Origin: a virus | Strand: one strand, 5' to 3' | Length of the DNA: 33,462 bases | Virus record (IMG/VR): IMGVR_UViG_3300034190_000284 | Span: 1-33,462 of that record | Shown: one piece after another, positions 23,301-30,597 of the stretch | How positions within the stretch are numbered: the stretch's first letter is position 1 | Layout of the letters: each line of letters begins with the position of its first letter | Translations under genes and position numbers: made by a program | Notes under the pieces: generated by a model | What the model saw: only the letters and a program-made list of their open reading frames with translations | What the model was told of the DNA's origin: nothing | The model's database searches: none

Positions 23301-23579
23301 TTAGTCCTTTCTACCATCTTCTTGCCCTCTGCTACGAGATATCCTGTCCATATCTGGTTTTACATGAAAGGCGTGAGAAATAAGTATATCGATCTTAAGA
23401 AGCTCGTTATTCATTGTATGGATTCTATTCTGTAAACCCTTAACGAACGATCTTTGTGTTTTTATGTTATCTAGAACGCCAGCAAGTATAAACTTGAGCG
23501 TCAAGAAAACAAAGAATCCGCCAGCCAAAGCACTGGCTATCGGGAAACCAACGTCCCCGATTAGCTGTAACATCTCCAT
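23301..23579 (-). CDS. Small membrane protein, holin-like
   Basis: This 92-residue protein has one N-terminal TM segment (residues 10-34: VGFPIASALAGGFFVFLTLK) and a charged, helical C-terminal part (IKTQRSFVKGLQNRIHTMNN). I recall marine phage membrane proteins with the IG..GFPI...L..G.F.F TLKF pattern. The tail ends RSRGQEDGRKD, very hydrophilic, as in many holins. It follows the M15 peptidase gene at 35 bases and shares its TM pattern with the next gene. A holin is the most economical reading, with the pair as holin and antiholin. There is no direct evidence for lysis. Confidence 0.65.
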   Translation of the reverse strand: MEMLQLIGDVGFPIASALAGGFFVFLTLKFILAGVLDNIKTQRSFVKGLQNRIHTMNNELLKIDILISHAFHVKPDMDRISRSRGQEDGRKD

Positions 23580-23614
23580 AGTCTTAGTCTACCCATAACT
23601 GTTGTTATAAAGTA

Positions 23615-24079
23615 TTACTCTTGCAAACCCATACTATACTTTGTCTTGCCTGCACTTCTAGTTGCCGTCAATACACTTTTTCTATTTTCTTCAGGGCTGG
23701 CATATGATACATGTACCCACCCGCTATCTGGGATTCCTGGCTTGTAGAATTCTAGAATCAACTGGTCATACTCACAGTTTTCCATAATCCATCGAGCCAC
23801 TTCAATGTTAGGGACACCTGGGACTTCAATATCCGCCGCCATCCCCTTACAATGCTGAGACCTAGAACTGCCGCCAACTGCTGCGTTCAATTCCGCGCCC
23901 CTATACCCACTATTTATTACCGTTGGGCCAAAATGATCGCGAACCTTTTGTACAACATTCTCGAACAATAACTTCGCCCGAACCAAATGCTCCTCGGTTG
24001 GGTTATTATCTAAACCCTTCCTTTCCGCAGTTTGGCTTTTGGTGAACTCCGCAAGGGAAAAGTTCTTTGATAGTTTCAT
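23615..24079 (-). CDS. M15-family peptidase (putative endolysin)
   Basis: This 154-residue protein matches the M15 D-Ala-D-Ala carboxypeptidase-like family. It has FSLAEFTKSQTAERKGLDNN at the start, INSGYRGAELNAAVGGSSRS, SQHCKGMAADIEV (zinc ligands His76 and Asp83) and GWVHVSYAS (His123, the third ligand). Such proteins cut peptide bridges or stems of peptidoglycan and serve as phage endolysins. There is no signal peptide, so it would need a holin to reach the wall; two small membrane genes follow. It shares ATGA with the MazG-like gene. It could instead be a virion-associated or general peptidase, but the size suits a soluble lysin. Confidence 0.85.
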   Translation of the reverse strand: MKLSKNFSLAEFTKSQTAERKGLDNNPTEEHLVRAKLLFENVVQKVRDHFGPTVINSGYRGAELNAAVGGSSRSQHCKGMAADIEVPGVPNIEVARWIMENCEYDQLILEFYKPGIPDSGWVHVSYASPEENRKSVLTATRSAGKTKYSMGLQE

Positions 24080-24453
24080 ACTACCTCCACAAATTGTTTC
24101 ATATCAGGTTCCCAATAGTTTGGACCCTTTAGTATTTTGCCGTCATCGCGATATATCGGATTGCCTTCTGCATCTAGCTTGCTCATATTAGAATCATGAA
24201 CGTGATCAAAACAAGCATCAAGATCAATACCAAATGAGTGGCCAGCACCATATACCACATACAATAAATCAGTTAATGCGTCAGCAATTTCTACCATATC
24301 TTGCTGATCAATTGCTTCAAGCAATTCTTCTAGCTCTTCACGAATTAACTCGTGACGCAATCCAGCAACATCATCGCCAGCGAACTCAGGATTTGATTTA
24401 ACCTCTTGACCAAAGGTGTCCATAAATTCTTTAACTTTCATAAAATTAGTCAT
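24076..24453 (-). CDS. MazG-like/PRA-PH nucleotide pyrophosphohydrolase
   Basis: The ATG at 24453 is chosen because AGGAAG sits 5 bases upstream; a GTG at 24459 adds two residues. The 125-residue protein has the all-alpha NTP pyrophosphohydrolase pattern: LIREELEELLEAIDQQDMVE and IADALTDLLYVVYGAGHSFG, i.e. the E..E..E and D..D metal motifs of MazG/HisE. IDLDACFDHVHDSNMSKLD and a short PDMKQFV end follow. Such enzymes hydrolyse nucleotides, sometimes ppGpp or dNTPs, and are frequent in marine phages. Its position between regA and the peptidase puts it in the early/middle operon. The substrate cannot be read. Confidence 0.85.
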   Translation of the reverse strand: MTNFMKVKEFMDTFGQEVKSNPEFAGDDVAGLRHELIREELEELLEAIDQQDMVEIADALTDLLYVVYGAGHSFGIDLDACFDHVHDSNMSKLDAEGNPIYRDDGKILKGPNYWEPDMKQFVEVV

Positions 24454-24477
24454 ACTCACTTCCTCATATATTTGTAT

Positions 24478-24855
24478 TTAGATTTTCTTGCCGATATTGT
24501 ATTTAGCTTCAAGGCTCCACTCACTCTTCTCTTTGAATGGCAGTACCTTAATTTGGTTCAGCGGTGCAACTGGATCTTTACTTTTGAGAGGGTCAACAGG
24601 AGTTACCAACCCCCATTCAGCCAATAGGTTAACAATGGTATTTCTTCGAGAAATGTCATCGTCACCAAAATTACTTGGCTTCCCATCTAGAGCGAATAGT
24701 TCTTTAAAGTGAACTATGTAATACCGACCTTGTTTATGCAGGATATGGCACGACTGGTAGATGGTTTTGTTTTTATGTGAAGCTACACCGATTCGCGTGA
24801 GGGTCTCACGGATTTTTAAAAAGTCGTCATCATGTTTCAGATGAACCTCTATCAT
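24478..24855 (-). CDS. regA: Translational repressor RegA
   Basis: This 125-residue protein (T4 RegA has 122) matches T4 RegA along its length: MIEVHLKHDDDFLKIRETLT (T4 MIEITLKKPEDFLKVKETLT), then YQSCHILHKQGRYYIVHFKE, NLLAEWGLVTPVD and EWSLEAKYNIG at the end. RegA binds early phage mRNAs near their start codons and represses them, including the clamp-loader and clamp genes. The ATG at 24855 aligns with T4 RegA; the in-frame ATG at 24867 would add four residues. It overlaps gp62 by 26 bases, a coupling that RegA may control. The curli operon starts three genes further on, an order unlike T4's regA-43. Confidence 0.95.
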   Translation of the reverse strand: MIEVHLKHDDDFLKIRETLTRIGVASHKNKTIYQSCHILHKQGRYYIVHFKELFALDGKPSNFGDDDISRRNTIVNLLAEWGLVTPVDPLKSKDPVAPLNQIKVLPFKEKSEWSLEAKYNIGKKI

Positions 24856-25252
24856 GCTGTTTAGCATCTCGACCGCCTTTGTCTATTCTTTTTCTTATAT
24901 CAATTATTTGTTTATCAGAAAGAATAGAAACTGCCTGCCGAGCCTTTATGTCATTGTACCCATAATACTCTTTGATAACCGCAACATCACTATCTTTCTG
25001 CTTCTTCACCCACTTCGCGAATCTCTTTTTGGGTCTAACACTATTTATAAAAAAAGAATATTGTGGCTTCTTATCGAGATAATGACGGATGTTCATTTCG
25101 TTGGCAAGGCCAACAGTATCATTGTGGTATGACAACGTTCGGTTAGTCAAGAATGGATCGTACCCTCTCTCAGCTAGACGATCATTATCAGTTCCGACCA
25201 TTAGATTTTTCTTGGTCGAGTTTATAGAGGTTACATAATCAAATGGATTCAT
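24830..25252 (-). CDS. 62: Clamp loader small subunit gp62
   Basis: I start at the ATG at 25252 (140 residues, MNPFDYVTSINSTKKNLMVG), which has TTAGGA 7 bases upstream and overlaps the previous stop as TAATG; a longer in-frame start would run through the 55-residue gene. The sequence matches my memory of marine T4-like gp62: NPF..V.SIN.TK..LM, FLTNRTLSYHNDTVGLANEM, KKPQYSFFINSVRPKKRFAK, KEYYGYNDIKARQAVSILSD. It joins gp44 in the clamp loader and helps place gp45 on DNA. It is shorter than T4 gp62 (187). A TATAAATA-like octamer inside it at about 25046 is coincidental coding sequence. Confidence 0.88.
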   Translation of the reverse strand: MNPFDYVTSINSTKKNLMVGTDNDRLAERGYDPFLTNRTLSYHNDTVGLANEMNIRHYLDKKPQYSFFINSVRPKKRFAKWVKKQKDSDVAVIKEYYGYNDIKARQAVSILSDKQIIDIRKRIDKGGRDAKQHDRGSSET

Positions 25253-25419
25253 TACCAAATTCCTAACATTTTTGAGTTTCCCGCAATAATAAAGAAGCAG
25301 GTGACGATATGCACCACCCACCAAAAGGTTCTAATCGCAGCTACCGCATTGGCTTGTCGATCAGTCTCGCCGACCTTTTCGCCGAGGGACTTAGCCCATA
25401 TGCGCCACCACTTCTTCAT
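25252..25419 (-). CDS. 55-residue membrane protein, conserved in marine T4-like phages
   Basis: This short gene (55 residues) begins MKKWWRIWAKSLGEKVGETD and then carries a TM segment (residues 30-48: RTFWWVVHIVTCFFIIAGN), ending SKMLGIW. I remember proteins with this same KWWR..AKSLGEKVGETD start and TW-rich TM in marine T4-like phages between the exonuclease and clamp-loader genes. The start ATG lies in the -10 box of a promoter (TATAATG) 4 bases after dexA, and its stop overlaps the gp62 start (TAATG). A membrane-anchoring role for part of the replication machinery is conceivable. No ribosome site is well spaced before it, so its translation may depend on dexA. Confidence 0.8.
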   Translation of the reverse strand: MKKWWRIWAKSLGEKVGETDRQANAVAAIRTFWWVVHIVTCFFIIAGNSKMLGIW

Positions 25420-25446
25420 TATACTACATATCCTCTACAAAGTCAA
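25418..25446 (-). promoter_or_regulatory. Sigma70-type promoter at the end of dexA
   Basis: On the minus strand: TTGACT (25441-25446), 17 bases, TATAAT (25418-25423). The -35 box is in the last codons of dexA and the -10 box overlaps the start codon of the 55-residue gene, so transcripts from it would begin inside that gene and mainly serve gp62 and regA. Confidence 0.65.
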
Positions 25447-26029
25447 GCCGACCCAGATACTGCATGCGCATAACATCCATAACAACATCATGCTTCGGGT
25501 CGTGACCAATGAACTTATCTTTCAATTCATCAGGGATGAATGTGTTCTTAATTCCTGAACCGAATAACATACCATCAATAAATGACCGCGTATCTCTAAT
25601 CGCCCACCATTGTTTGAATGGATCATTATCACCAGTCGCATCAAGAATCGTTCTTAGGAATATTGGATCAAACGTATTTCCCCGTGTCCATACAGCTCGA
25701 GCTGCTGAGATGGAGAACTCAGTTGTCAGCCAATCATACAACTCAGAAATAGACCTATCTTCTTTAGATGGCTTTAATTGAATTTGAGCTGCTTCATCTT
25801 GCTTCTTCCACCAATCAAGCGTACTCTTTTGGATAGTACGACCGTACTCTTGAACCTGCTCTTTGACATCAAACTTAATTGTCTTGGTTCGCGCAATAAG
25901 GTCTTCATACACATACCCATCACCCTGCGTAAATCTAGCACTATCAAACTCTAAGCAAGCCAAGCTAACTACAGCGCCAGTAAACATATTCTGACTCAGA
26001 GTTTCAAAGTCATAAATTATACTCTTCAT
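25424..26029 (-). CDS. dexA: DexA-type 3'-5' exonuclease
   Basis: The ATG at 26029 (201 residues, MKSIIYDFETLSQN) is used because it overlaps the sulfotransferase stop as ATGA. It matches T4 DexA (227): IIYDFETL (Exo I Asp and Glu), DLIARTKTIKFDVKEQVQEY (T4 ELVSRGIKIKFDLKSQ), IQKSTLDWWKKQDEAAQ (T4 TKSTIEWWKNQ), VWTRGNTFDPIFL (Exo II Asp) and FIGHDPKHDVVMDVMRMQYL (Exo III His and Asp of the DEDDh class). DexA trims single-stranded 3' ends. Its last codons contain the -35 box of the promoter at 25418-25446. It follows the sulfotransferase and precedes the 55-residue gene, in the clamp-loader operon. Confidence 0.93.
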   Translation of the reverse strand: MKSIIYDFETLSQNMFTGAVVSLACLEFDSARFTQGDGYVYEDLIARTKTIKFDVKEQVQEYGRTIQKSTLDWWKKQDEAAQIQLKPSKEDRSISELYDWLTTEFSISAARAVWTRGNTFDPIFLRTILDATGDNDPFKQWWAIRDTRSFIDGMLFGSGIKNTFIPDELKDKFIGHDPKHDVVMDVMRMQYLGRLDFVEDM

Positions 26030-26685
26030 TTCCAACTGTCCCTCTCGTAACCACCAATATCAAATACAAACTTACAATCATTATAAACAATGTCAGCAAG
26101 TTCCTGAGTAAACCATTTGTTTGTTACCTGATGGCCGTTCTCGTCATACTCGTCATGAATATTCTCACCCATCTGAGCGTTAACCAAGAGCGTAGCAGCA
26201 GCGACTTCTTTAATTTTATCAAGACCCATAGTCTCAACAACTTCAGGAATACTCATCCAATCTTCAACAGCATTTTCCATACGGATCGGATAGTCGCCGC
26301 GCTTATTTAGCCATGTCTCGTCCCACTCTTCCCAGAAATTCCAGTCCCAATCACCTAAACCGCCATCGCATTTGTTACGAACATAATCACCAAAGTCAGT
26401 ATTCGGATCACCGCGCAAAATATCTAAGAACCCAGAGATCAATCGGGTGTATGGATTCCTGACCATATACACAACCTTGTAATCCTCATACCCAGGAATA
26501 CTTACTTGCTTGTGGTGATTAGCAGCGCCGCCTTCAGTTCTATCATGGCGCAGGCGACCACCCTTATTTACCCATGTCCATGAACCTTCTTCGCTAATCT
26601 CATTGAAGAACCCCAGACTCGACCTTGAGCCACAGCCTGAAGTGCCCCAGTAGATTAGCTTCGCTTGCTTATTAAGTAATGCCAT
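26026..26685 (-). CDS. Sulfotransferase-family protein
   Basis: This 219-residue protein resembles PAPS-dependent sulfotransferases. KLIYWGTSGCGSRSSLGFFN at about 9-28 fits the 5'-phosphosulfate loop, and KVVYMVRNPYTRLISGFLDI at about 70-89 fits the 3'-phosphate motif (R-N-P-x-x-R-x-x-S). It also has an acidic/aromatic middle (DWDWNFWEEWDETW). Possible substrates include cell-surface glycans, nucleosides or lipids; none is visible. It lies between gp44 and dexA, interrupting the clamp-loader genes, with ATGA overlap to dexA. A phage sulfotransferase is unusual. The weaker second motif could also suit a sulfotransferase-like fold without activity. Confidence 0.75.
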   Translation of the reverse strand: MALLNKQAKLIYWGTSGCGSRSSLGFFNEISEEGSWTWVNKGGRLRHDRTEGGAANHHKQVSIPGYEDYKVVYMVRNPYTRLISGFLDILRGDPNTDFGDYVRNKCDGGLGDWDWNFWEEWDETWLNKRGDYPIRMENAVEDWMSIPEVVETMGLDKIKEVAAATLLVNAQMGENIHDEYDENGHQVTNKWFTQELADIVYNDCKFVFDIGGYERDSWK

Positions 26686-26689
26686 AATT

Positions 26690-27631
26690 TTAAATCCATT
26701 CGCAGTCTATCATTATTTCAGTCATCATTGCCATCATATTTATCTCTGGGTCTGCAGCGAATGCAGCCTTATACTGATAGTCGGCAAGAGTAACAACAAG
26801 CTGAGGAACGCTGTTTGGCTTAACATAATCACCAGCACTATCATATATCTTGCGGAAGATAGCGGTAGTATCACCATCGCAGTTTTGAGCAACCCACTTA
26901 CGAACCTTGGTAAACTCTTTCGCCTTCATCGAACTCATGAGTTCTTTCATTCCCAGCTCAGAGAAATTGACCAGAATACCAGCGTCAATCTTACCTGTCG
27001 CAGCATACCGCTGAAGCTCGTTCAATACTCTACGATTGTCGGGGAAGTGTTTCTTAACAACTTCAACAACTGTAGGTTTATCAAACTCAACACCCTCGCC
27101 GGTCAAAATATTACAGACTCGTTTGAAGAACTCACCGGCCAATTTGGGCTTATCTTCAGGCGCCATCTTGAACTCAACAACTGAACACCGTGACCGTAAC
27201 GGCTCAATGATCTTGTTAGCAAAGTTACATGTCATAATGAAGCCACAGTTAGCACTGTATTCTTCCATAAAATTACGAAGGGCAGGCTGTACAGTTTCTG
27301 CGTTCAAGTAATCAGCTTCATCGAGGATAACATACTTCCGGCCACCAGACAAAGACATTGAGGATGCGAACCCTTTAATCTTTGTTCGTAGAGTGTCAAT
27401 CAATCGACCCTCGTCAGAACCATTGATCACGATATAGTCACAACCCAGTTCCTCAAGCATGGCTTTGGCGATAGTTGTTTTACCAACGCCAGCTGTTCCT
27501 GTAAGAAGTAAGTTCGGCACATTCTTTTGATCAACAAACTGTTGGAATGTTTGCTTCAGTGATACTGGTAAGATAGTATCAGAAACAGTTTTGGGTCTGT
27601 ACTTTTCAACGTACAAGAACTCTTCTAACAT
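26690..27631 (-). CDS. 44: Clamp loader ATPase gp44
   Basis: This 313-residue AAA+ protein is close to T4 gp44 (319). It starts FLYVEKYRPKTVSDTILPVS. Walker A is TGTAGVGKTT, Walker B KYVILDEADYL (DEAD), Sensor 1 lies in GFIMTCNFANKI, and SRC (EPLRSRCSVVEF) supplies the arginine finger. Four gp44 with one gp62 open and place gp45. The start ATG overlaps the end of the small upstream gene by 7 bases. In T4, genes 44 and 62 are adjacent; here three genes (sulfotransferase, dexA and the 55-residue gene) separate them. Confidence 0.95.
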   Translation of the reverse strand: MLEEFLYVEKYRPKTVSDTILPVSLKQTFQQFVDQKNVPNLLLTGTAGVGKTTIAKAMLEELGCDYIVINGSDEGRLIDTLRTKIKGFASSMSLSGGRKYVILDEADYLNAETVQPALRNFMEEYSANCGFIMTCNFANKIIEPLRSRCSVVEFKMAPEDKPKLAGEFFKRVCNILTGEGVEFDKPTVVEVVKKHFPDNRRVLNELQRYAATGKIDAGILVNFSELGMKELMSSMKAKEFTKVRKWVAQNCDGDTTAIFRKIYDSAGDYVKPNSVPQLVVTLADYQYKAAFAADPEINMMAMMTEIMIDCEWI

Positions 27632-27840
27632 ATATTAGTTTCCTTGCGATTATCAATAAGTTCGAGGCGAGAGTCATAATTAATAGGATATCCGCATGCC
27701 CTCAAATAGTTTAAGAATTCATCTAGCATATCGTCTAGCATAACATCACGATCCATAATTACATGCCGGATTTCTTTGTTCACGGAAGAACCATATTCGC
27801 AACCATATGGGTAAGAAATAAACTCATAGCTTGGCTTCAT
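27625..27840 (-). CDS. Small conserved phage protein of unknown function
   Basis: The start at the ATG at 27840 (71 residues, MKPSYEFISYPYGCEYGSSV) is supported by GGGAG 6 bases upstream; a TTG at 27858 would overlap the WYL_2-like gene more. The C-terminal half is helical and acidic: DDMLDEFLNYLRACGYPINY. I recall the D.ML..F..FLRACGY.I segment from small marine phage proteins, with no known activity. It overlaps the upstream gene by 17 bases and gp44 by 7 bases, so it belongs to the clamp-loader transcript. Confidence 0.75.
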   Translation of the reverse strand: MKPSYEFISYPYGCEYGSSVNKEIRHVIMDRDVMLDDMLDEFLNYLRACGYPINYDSRLELIDNRKETNIC

Positions 27841-28111
27841 GGTGATCTCCCATCTCAAATTCAGGCAGTGGTCGCCAGTTAGTCATAGTCGACACTCGGA
27901 AAGAACGCCAAGCCCGAACGTCACAACCCCAAACAGCAATGTTAGAAGAAGCGGCATCAATATCCTTAACGAGCATCTTGTTGCCAGTTTCCTGCTCAAT
28001 AATATCAGAGTTCAGAGTGCATGGCATAACTCGCGTGCCGCCATCGTTAATTTTCTCAAAGGTCACTTCAATTATACCTTCTTTCAAACCATTTATCAAG
28101 TCATTCATCAT
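27824..28111 (-). CDS. WYL_2/Sm-like small protein (DUF2693-like)
   Basis: This 95-residue protein matches the DUF2693/WYL_2 type: IIEVTFEKINDGGTRVMPCT (EVTF.K.DGT.RVM.CTL), then a central acidic linker, NIAVWGCDVRAWRSFRVSTM near the end (VWD...AWRSFRV), and a short acidic tail. This is a small beta-barrel, SH3/Sm-like fold in marine T4-like phages and some bacteria; its function is unknown, though nucleic-acid binding is often suggested for the fold. It overlaps the FkbM gene as ATGA. The initial MM gives two equivalent starts. Confidence 0.85.
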   Translation of the reverse strand: MMNDLINGLKEGIIEVTFEKINDGGTRVMPCTLNSDIIEQETGNKMLVKDIDAASSNIAVWGCDVRAWRSFRVSTMTNWRPLPEFEMGDHHEAKL

Positions 28112-28692
28112 TTAATTAATACTCCATATACATCACTAAATTCAACCCAAACCTTATATCCATTATCTTCAAGAATAGATATTATCGGCTTCTCATCACA
28201 ATGGGCATGCTCGATCTTAACCAGAGTCGGCTTCACTTTCCAATCATACCCTTCCATCACATTAACCTCATGACCTTCAACATCAATCTTCATAAAATCT
28301 ATCCGGTCAATGGACGAAGACTCCACAAAATCAGTCAGAGTCATACACGGAACGCGAACTATATCTCCACGAATCTTATCATTACTAGGATCGTTCAATA
28401 AAAAACTTCCTTTGTGATTATCAGAAACAACATGAGATATTCCCTTCTGCCATTCATATTCATTACCAGCAGAATCTAATTCTGGTTTCGGGGTCAATAA
28501 ATCTATATGTCCATTGTAATCAGATATCGCGAGATTATGAACCTCTGTGTCATTATTTTTACATTGTATTCTCATCGCAGCTGCATGGATGGGGTTGGCT
28601 TCAATCATATACCCCATCCATCCAGCTTCAGAGAAGTCAAGGCACGTATCAAAATCACACGTGCCTATCTCAATGTAAACTTTACGCCCCAT
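28108..28692 (-). CDS. FkbM-family methyltransferase
   Basis: This 194-residue protein has the FkbM Rossmann-fold pattern. VYIEIGTCDFDTCLDFSEAG is motif I (SAM-binding, E-I-G-x), YMIEANPIHAAAMRIQ motif II, VHNLAISDYNGHIDLL the post-motif, and IDFMKIDVEGHEVNVMEGYD the signature of the family. FkbM enzymes methylate O or N atoms of sugars and secondary metabolites. Together with the nearby glycosyltransferase and sulfotransferase it may modify surface glycans or another polymer. It overlaps the gp45 gene by 11 bases (a start inside the clamp's end). The substrate is not visible. Confidence 0.88.
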   Translation of the reverse strand: MGRKVYIEIGTCDFDTCLDFSEAGWMGYMIEANPIHAAAMRIQCKNNDTEVHNLAISDYNGHIDLLTPKPELDSAGNEYEWQKGISHVVSDNHKGSFLLNDPSNDKIRGDIVRVPCMTLTDFVESSSIDRIDFMKIDVEGHEVNVMEGYDWKVKPTLVKIEHAHCDEKPIISILEDNGYKVWVEFSDVYGVLIK

Positions 28693-29341
28693 ATTTAGAG
28701 CCAGCTTCTGTGGCTACCCAATATTCAATACGCTCTCCGCGGAAGTGCGAAATACCCTTAGATGATACCTGTACAGCGTACTCGTCAGGAATGAACTTGA
28801 AGTTCTCAGTCTTAAAGATAAACGAGAATGTCTCCTCAGTCTCACCAACATCAACAGAAAACTCATTAGAGGATGGGTTCTTACTGTCAGTTGCCACTAG
28901 GGAAACGACACCATCATCACCACGAACAGAGATTTCAGGTAAACCCAATTGGTTCGCTGCGTTAACAACGCTCTTCAAAGTCTCACGACTCATAGCGAAT
29001 GACACTTCAGCAGACGGTAGCTGTAGATCCTTTTCGGGAGGAGCTGTTACCATAGACGGGTCAGTGTAAGTATAGCTACACTTGGATGAACCCTGGGAAA
29101 TCTCAAGACTTGATGTACCAAATTCAATATCACCGTTCTCGAATAGACTATTCAGGCCAAGGAATTGGTTCAGTTCATAGATCGCAAAGGGAACTGGGAA
29201 CTGCTCAGTCACAACACAAGAAGCAAGGATATTCTTCTGGGGCGAAACGGTTCGCAGTAAGTTGCCTTGATTGAACACAAGGGATGGGTTAATTGTAGAG
29301 AAGTTCTTCAAAACTTCAACAGTGCTTTCACTTAATTTCAT
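28682..29341 (-). CDS. 45: Sliding clamp gp45
   Basis: This 219-residue protein (T4 228) matches T4 gp45: MKLSESTVEVLKNFSTINPS (T4 MKLSKDTTALLKNFATINSG), FAIYELNQFLGLNSLFENGD, DPSMVTAPPEKDLQLPS, and a C-terminal end with FRGERIEYWVATEAGSKYGA (T4 FEGEHANYVVALEADSTHDF). As a trimer it encircles DNA, gives processivity to gp43 and, in T4, couples late transcription to replication. It begins the clamp operon after the DUF3310-like gene. The TATAAATA late promoters in this genome make a gp45/gp33/gp55-type system likely, though gp33 and gp55 are not in this window. Confidence 0.96.
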   Translation of the reverse strand: MKLSESTVEVLKNFSTINPSLVFNQGNLLRTVSPQKNILASCVVTEQFPVPFAIYELNQFLGLNSLFENGDIEFGTSSLEISQGSSKCSYTYTDPSMVTAPPEKDLQLPSAEVSFAMSRETLKSVVNAANQLGLPEISVRGDDGVVSLVATDSKNPSSNEFSVDVGETEETFSFIFKTENFKFIPDEYAVQVSSKGISHFRGERIEYWVATEAGSKYGA

Positions 29342-29352
29342 TTTACTATTCC

Positions 29353-29715
29353 TCAGTTAAGATTATTATCAGTTGTGTTTGAATGTAAACGGTCATGCTC
29401 ATATAATTTCAAGAATCCATAATGAATAGTCTTCATTATATCTTTTCTCCAGTCATCAGGGGATTCACCTTTCTTACTATAACGACCATTGTACTTATCT
29501 ATATTGCCCGCAAAGAATCCCATACCATGACCACGGTCAACGATCACCTCAGACGACTGAAGTCCGCCCTGACCATAATGCCCACCATAAGTCTTATCAA
29601 TGTAGGCACTAAACTCAGTAATCAATTCGTCTTCACGGAATTTATACTCTATACAGTTGTCAATCTCATAGACGAAACCGCGTTCTTTGTCTCGTTCATC
29701 TGTATAATGGCTCAT
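29353..29715 (-). CDS. DUF3310-like small protein
   Basis: This 120-residue protein has an ordinary N-terminal half and a C-terminal part with the DUF3310 pattern: GFFAGNIDKYNGRYSKKGES followed by PDDWRKDIMKTIHYGFLKLY (GN.xKY..RY.KKG...D..K..HY...L). DUF3310 is a small domain of phage nucleotide-kinase-like or replication-associated proteins; its function is uncertain. It shares ATGA with the glycosyltransferase gene and ends 12 bases before gp45, in the same operon. I cannot assign an activity. Confidence 0.75.
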   Translation of the reverse strand: MSHYTDERDKERGFVYEIDNCIEYKFREDELITEFSAYIDKTYGGHYGQGGLQSSEVIVDRGHGMGFFAGNIDKYNGRYSKKGESPDDWRKDIMKTIHYGFLKLYEHDRLHSNTTDNNLN

Positions 29716-30566
29716 TTCCTTTTCTTCCCTATTGCGTCAATATCAGCTGTAGCAGAAGCGCCCAGCGTAGCTATATCCGAAAGTGATCCACCAAACGTAT
29801 ACGAGCCAGTATGCTGTAACTTCATCCAAGGGCACAAGTAAACATTGACATCAACATCTCGCATCCACTGACAGAACATATAATCTTCAGAAAGATATCG
29901 CTTGCTCTTCGGATCAATCAATGCCTGGAAATACATCATAATCTCACGACTGCCATCAAAATGCTCAGTCCTAACATGATCAGGGATGTAACTGTACTCG
30001 GGGTATGCGACATCAAACTTCTCGAACGCCGTTCGCCCAATCATCATAAACCCAGTGCCGCCCTCAAGAACTGAACACGGCTCATGAATATCGATTTCAG
30101 TTGTATCGTCAGTAGGATTGAACACATAGTCGCCGACATACTTCTCAAGGTCGTTAGGATTATCATCGGCCAGACCCTTGTCAACAGCACGCTTAATCTT
30201 TTCCCAAGCGATTGTTTTCTTAGGATATGGACCACACATAATCTCTTTAGGATTTTCTTCTTCAGTATCCATCAGAGCAAGAAGCGTCAGAACATCGTGA
30301 GGATCAAACCCAATATCTGAATCAATAAACATCAAGTGGGTGTAGTCACTTCGCATAAACTCATCGGCGCAGTAGTTTCTAGCGCGAGTGATTAGTGATT
30401 CATTGAACAGATAAAAGAACTTCAGTTCAATCTCATACGCTTGACACAACTTAGCCAAATCCGCGCAAGACTTGGCATACATACCGTGGCAGTTGCCCCC
30501 ATACATGGGGGTCGCCACCATTAACTTGCGTTTCCGCAGTTCGCTTAATTCAATTTCAAGATTCAT
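29712..30566 (-). CDS. GT-A-type glycosyltransferase
   Basis: This 284-residue protein begins with a strand and loop (KLMVATPMYGGNCHGMYAKS) and has a GT-A metal motif THLMFIDSDIGFDPHDVLTL (D-S-D, as in DxD). There is a glycosyltransferase-type middle and an acceptor-side segment YLSEDYMFCQWMRDVDVNVY (a conserved ED near the catalytic base). Such enzymes move sugars from NDP donors; phage versions may glycosylate DNA, proteins or surface polymers. It is the first gene after the promoter at 30598-30626, with AAAGG 9 bases before the ATG. The donor and acceptor are unknown. Confidence 0.8.
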   Translation of the reverse strand: MNLEIELSELRKRKLMVATPMYGGNCHGMYAKSCADLAKLCQAYEIELKFFYLFNESLITRARNYCADEFMRSDYTHLMFIDSDIGFDPHDVLTLLALMDTEEENPKEIMCGPYPKKTIAWEKIKRAVDKGLADDNPNDLEKYVGDYVFNPTDDTTEIDIHEPCSVLEGGTGFMMIGRTAFEKFDVAYPEYSYIPDHVRTEHFDGSREIMMYFQALIDPKSKRYLSEDYMFCQWMRDVDVNVYLCPWMKLQHTGSYTFGGSLSDIATLGASATADIDAIGKKRK

Positions 30567-30597
30567 TCATTATTACCTTTACCGTATTGTTTAATTT

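Noticed and set aside
25046-25053. TATAAATA octamer inside gp62
   Set aside because: It encodes conserved residues (FFINSV region) and no gene starts near it at the usual distance.
25253-25324. Longer N-terminal form of gp62
   Set aside because: The extension would be an out-of-frame reading of the 55-residue gene; the start at 25252 has TTAGGA and aligns with known gp62 starts.
27175-28273. Plus-strand reading frames opposite gp44, the WYL_2-like gene and FkbM
   Set aside because: They overlap well-supported minus-strand genes, have no recognisable protein pattern, and all other genes run on the minus strand.
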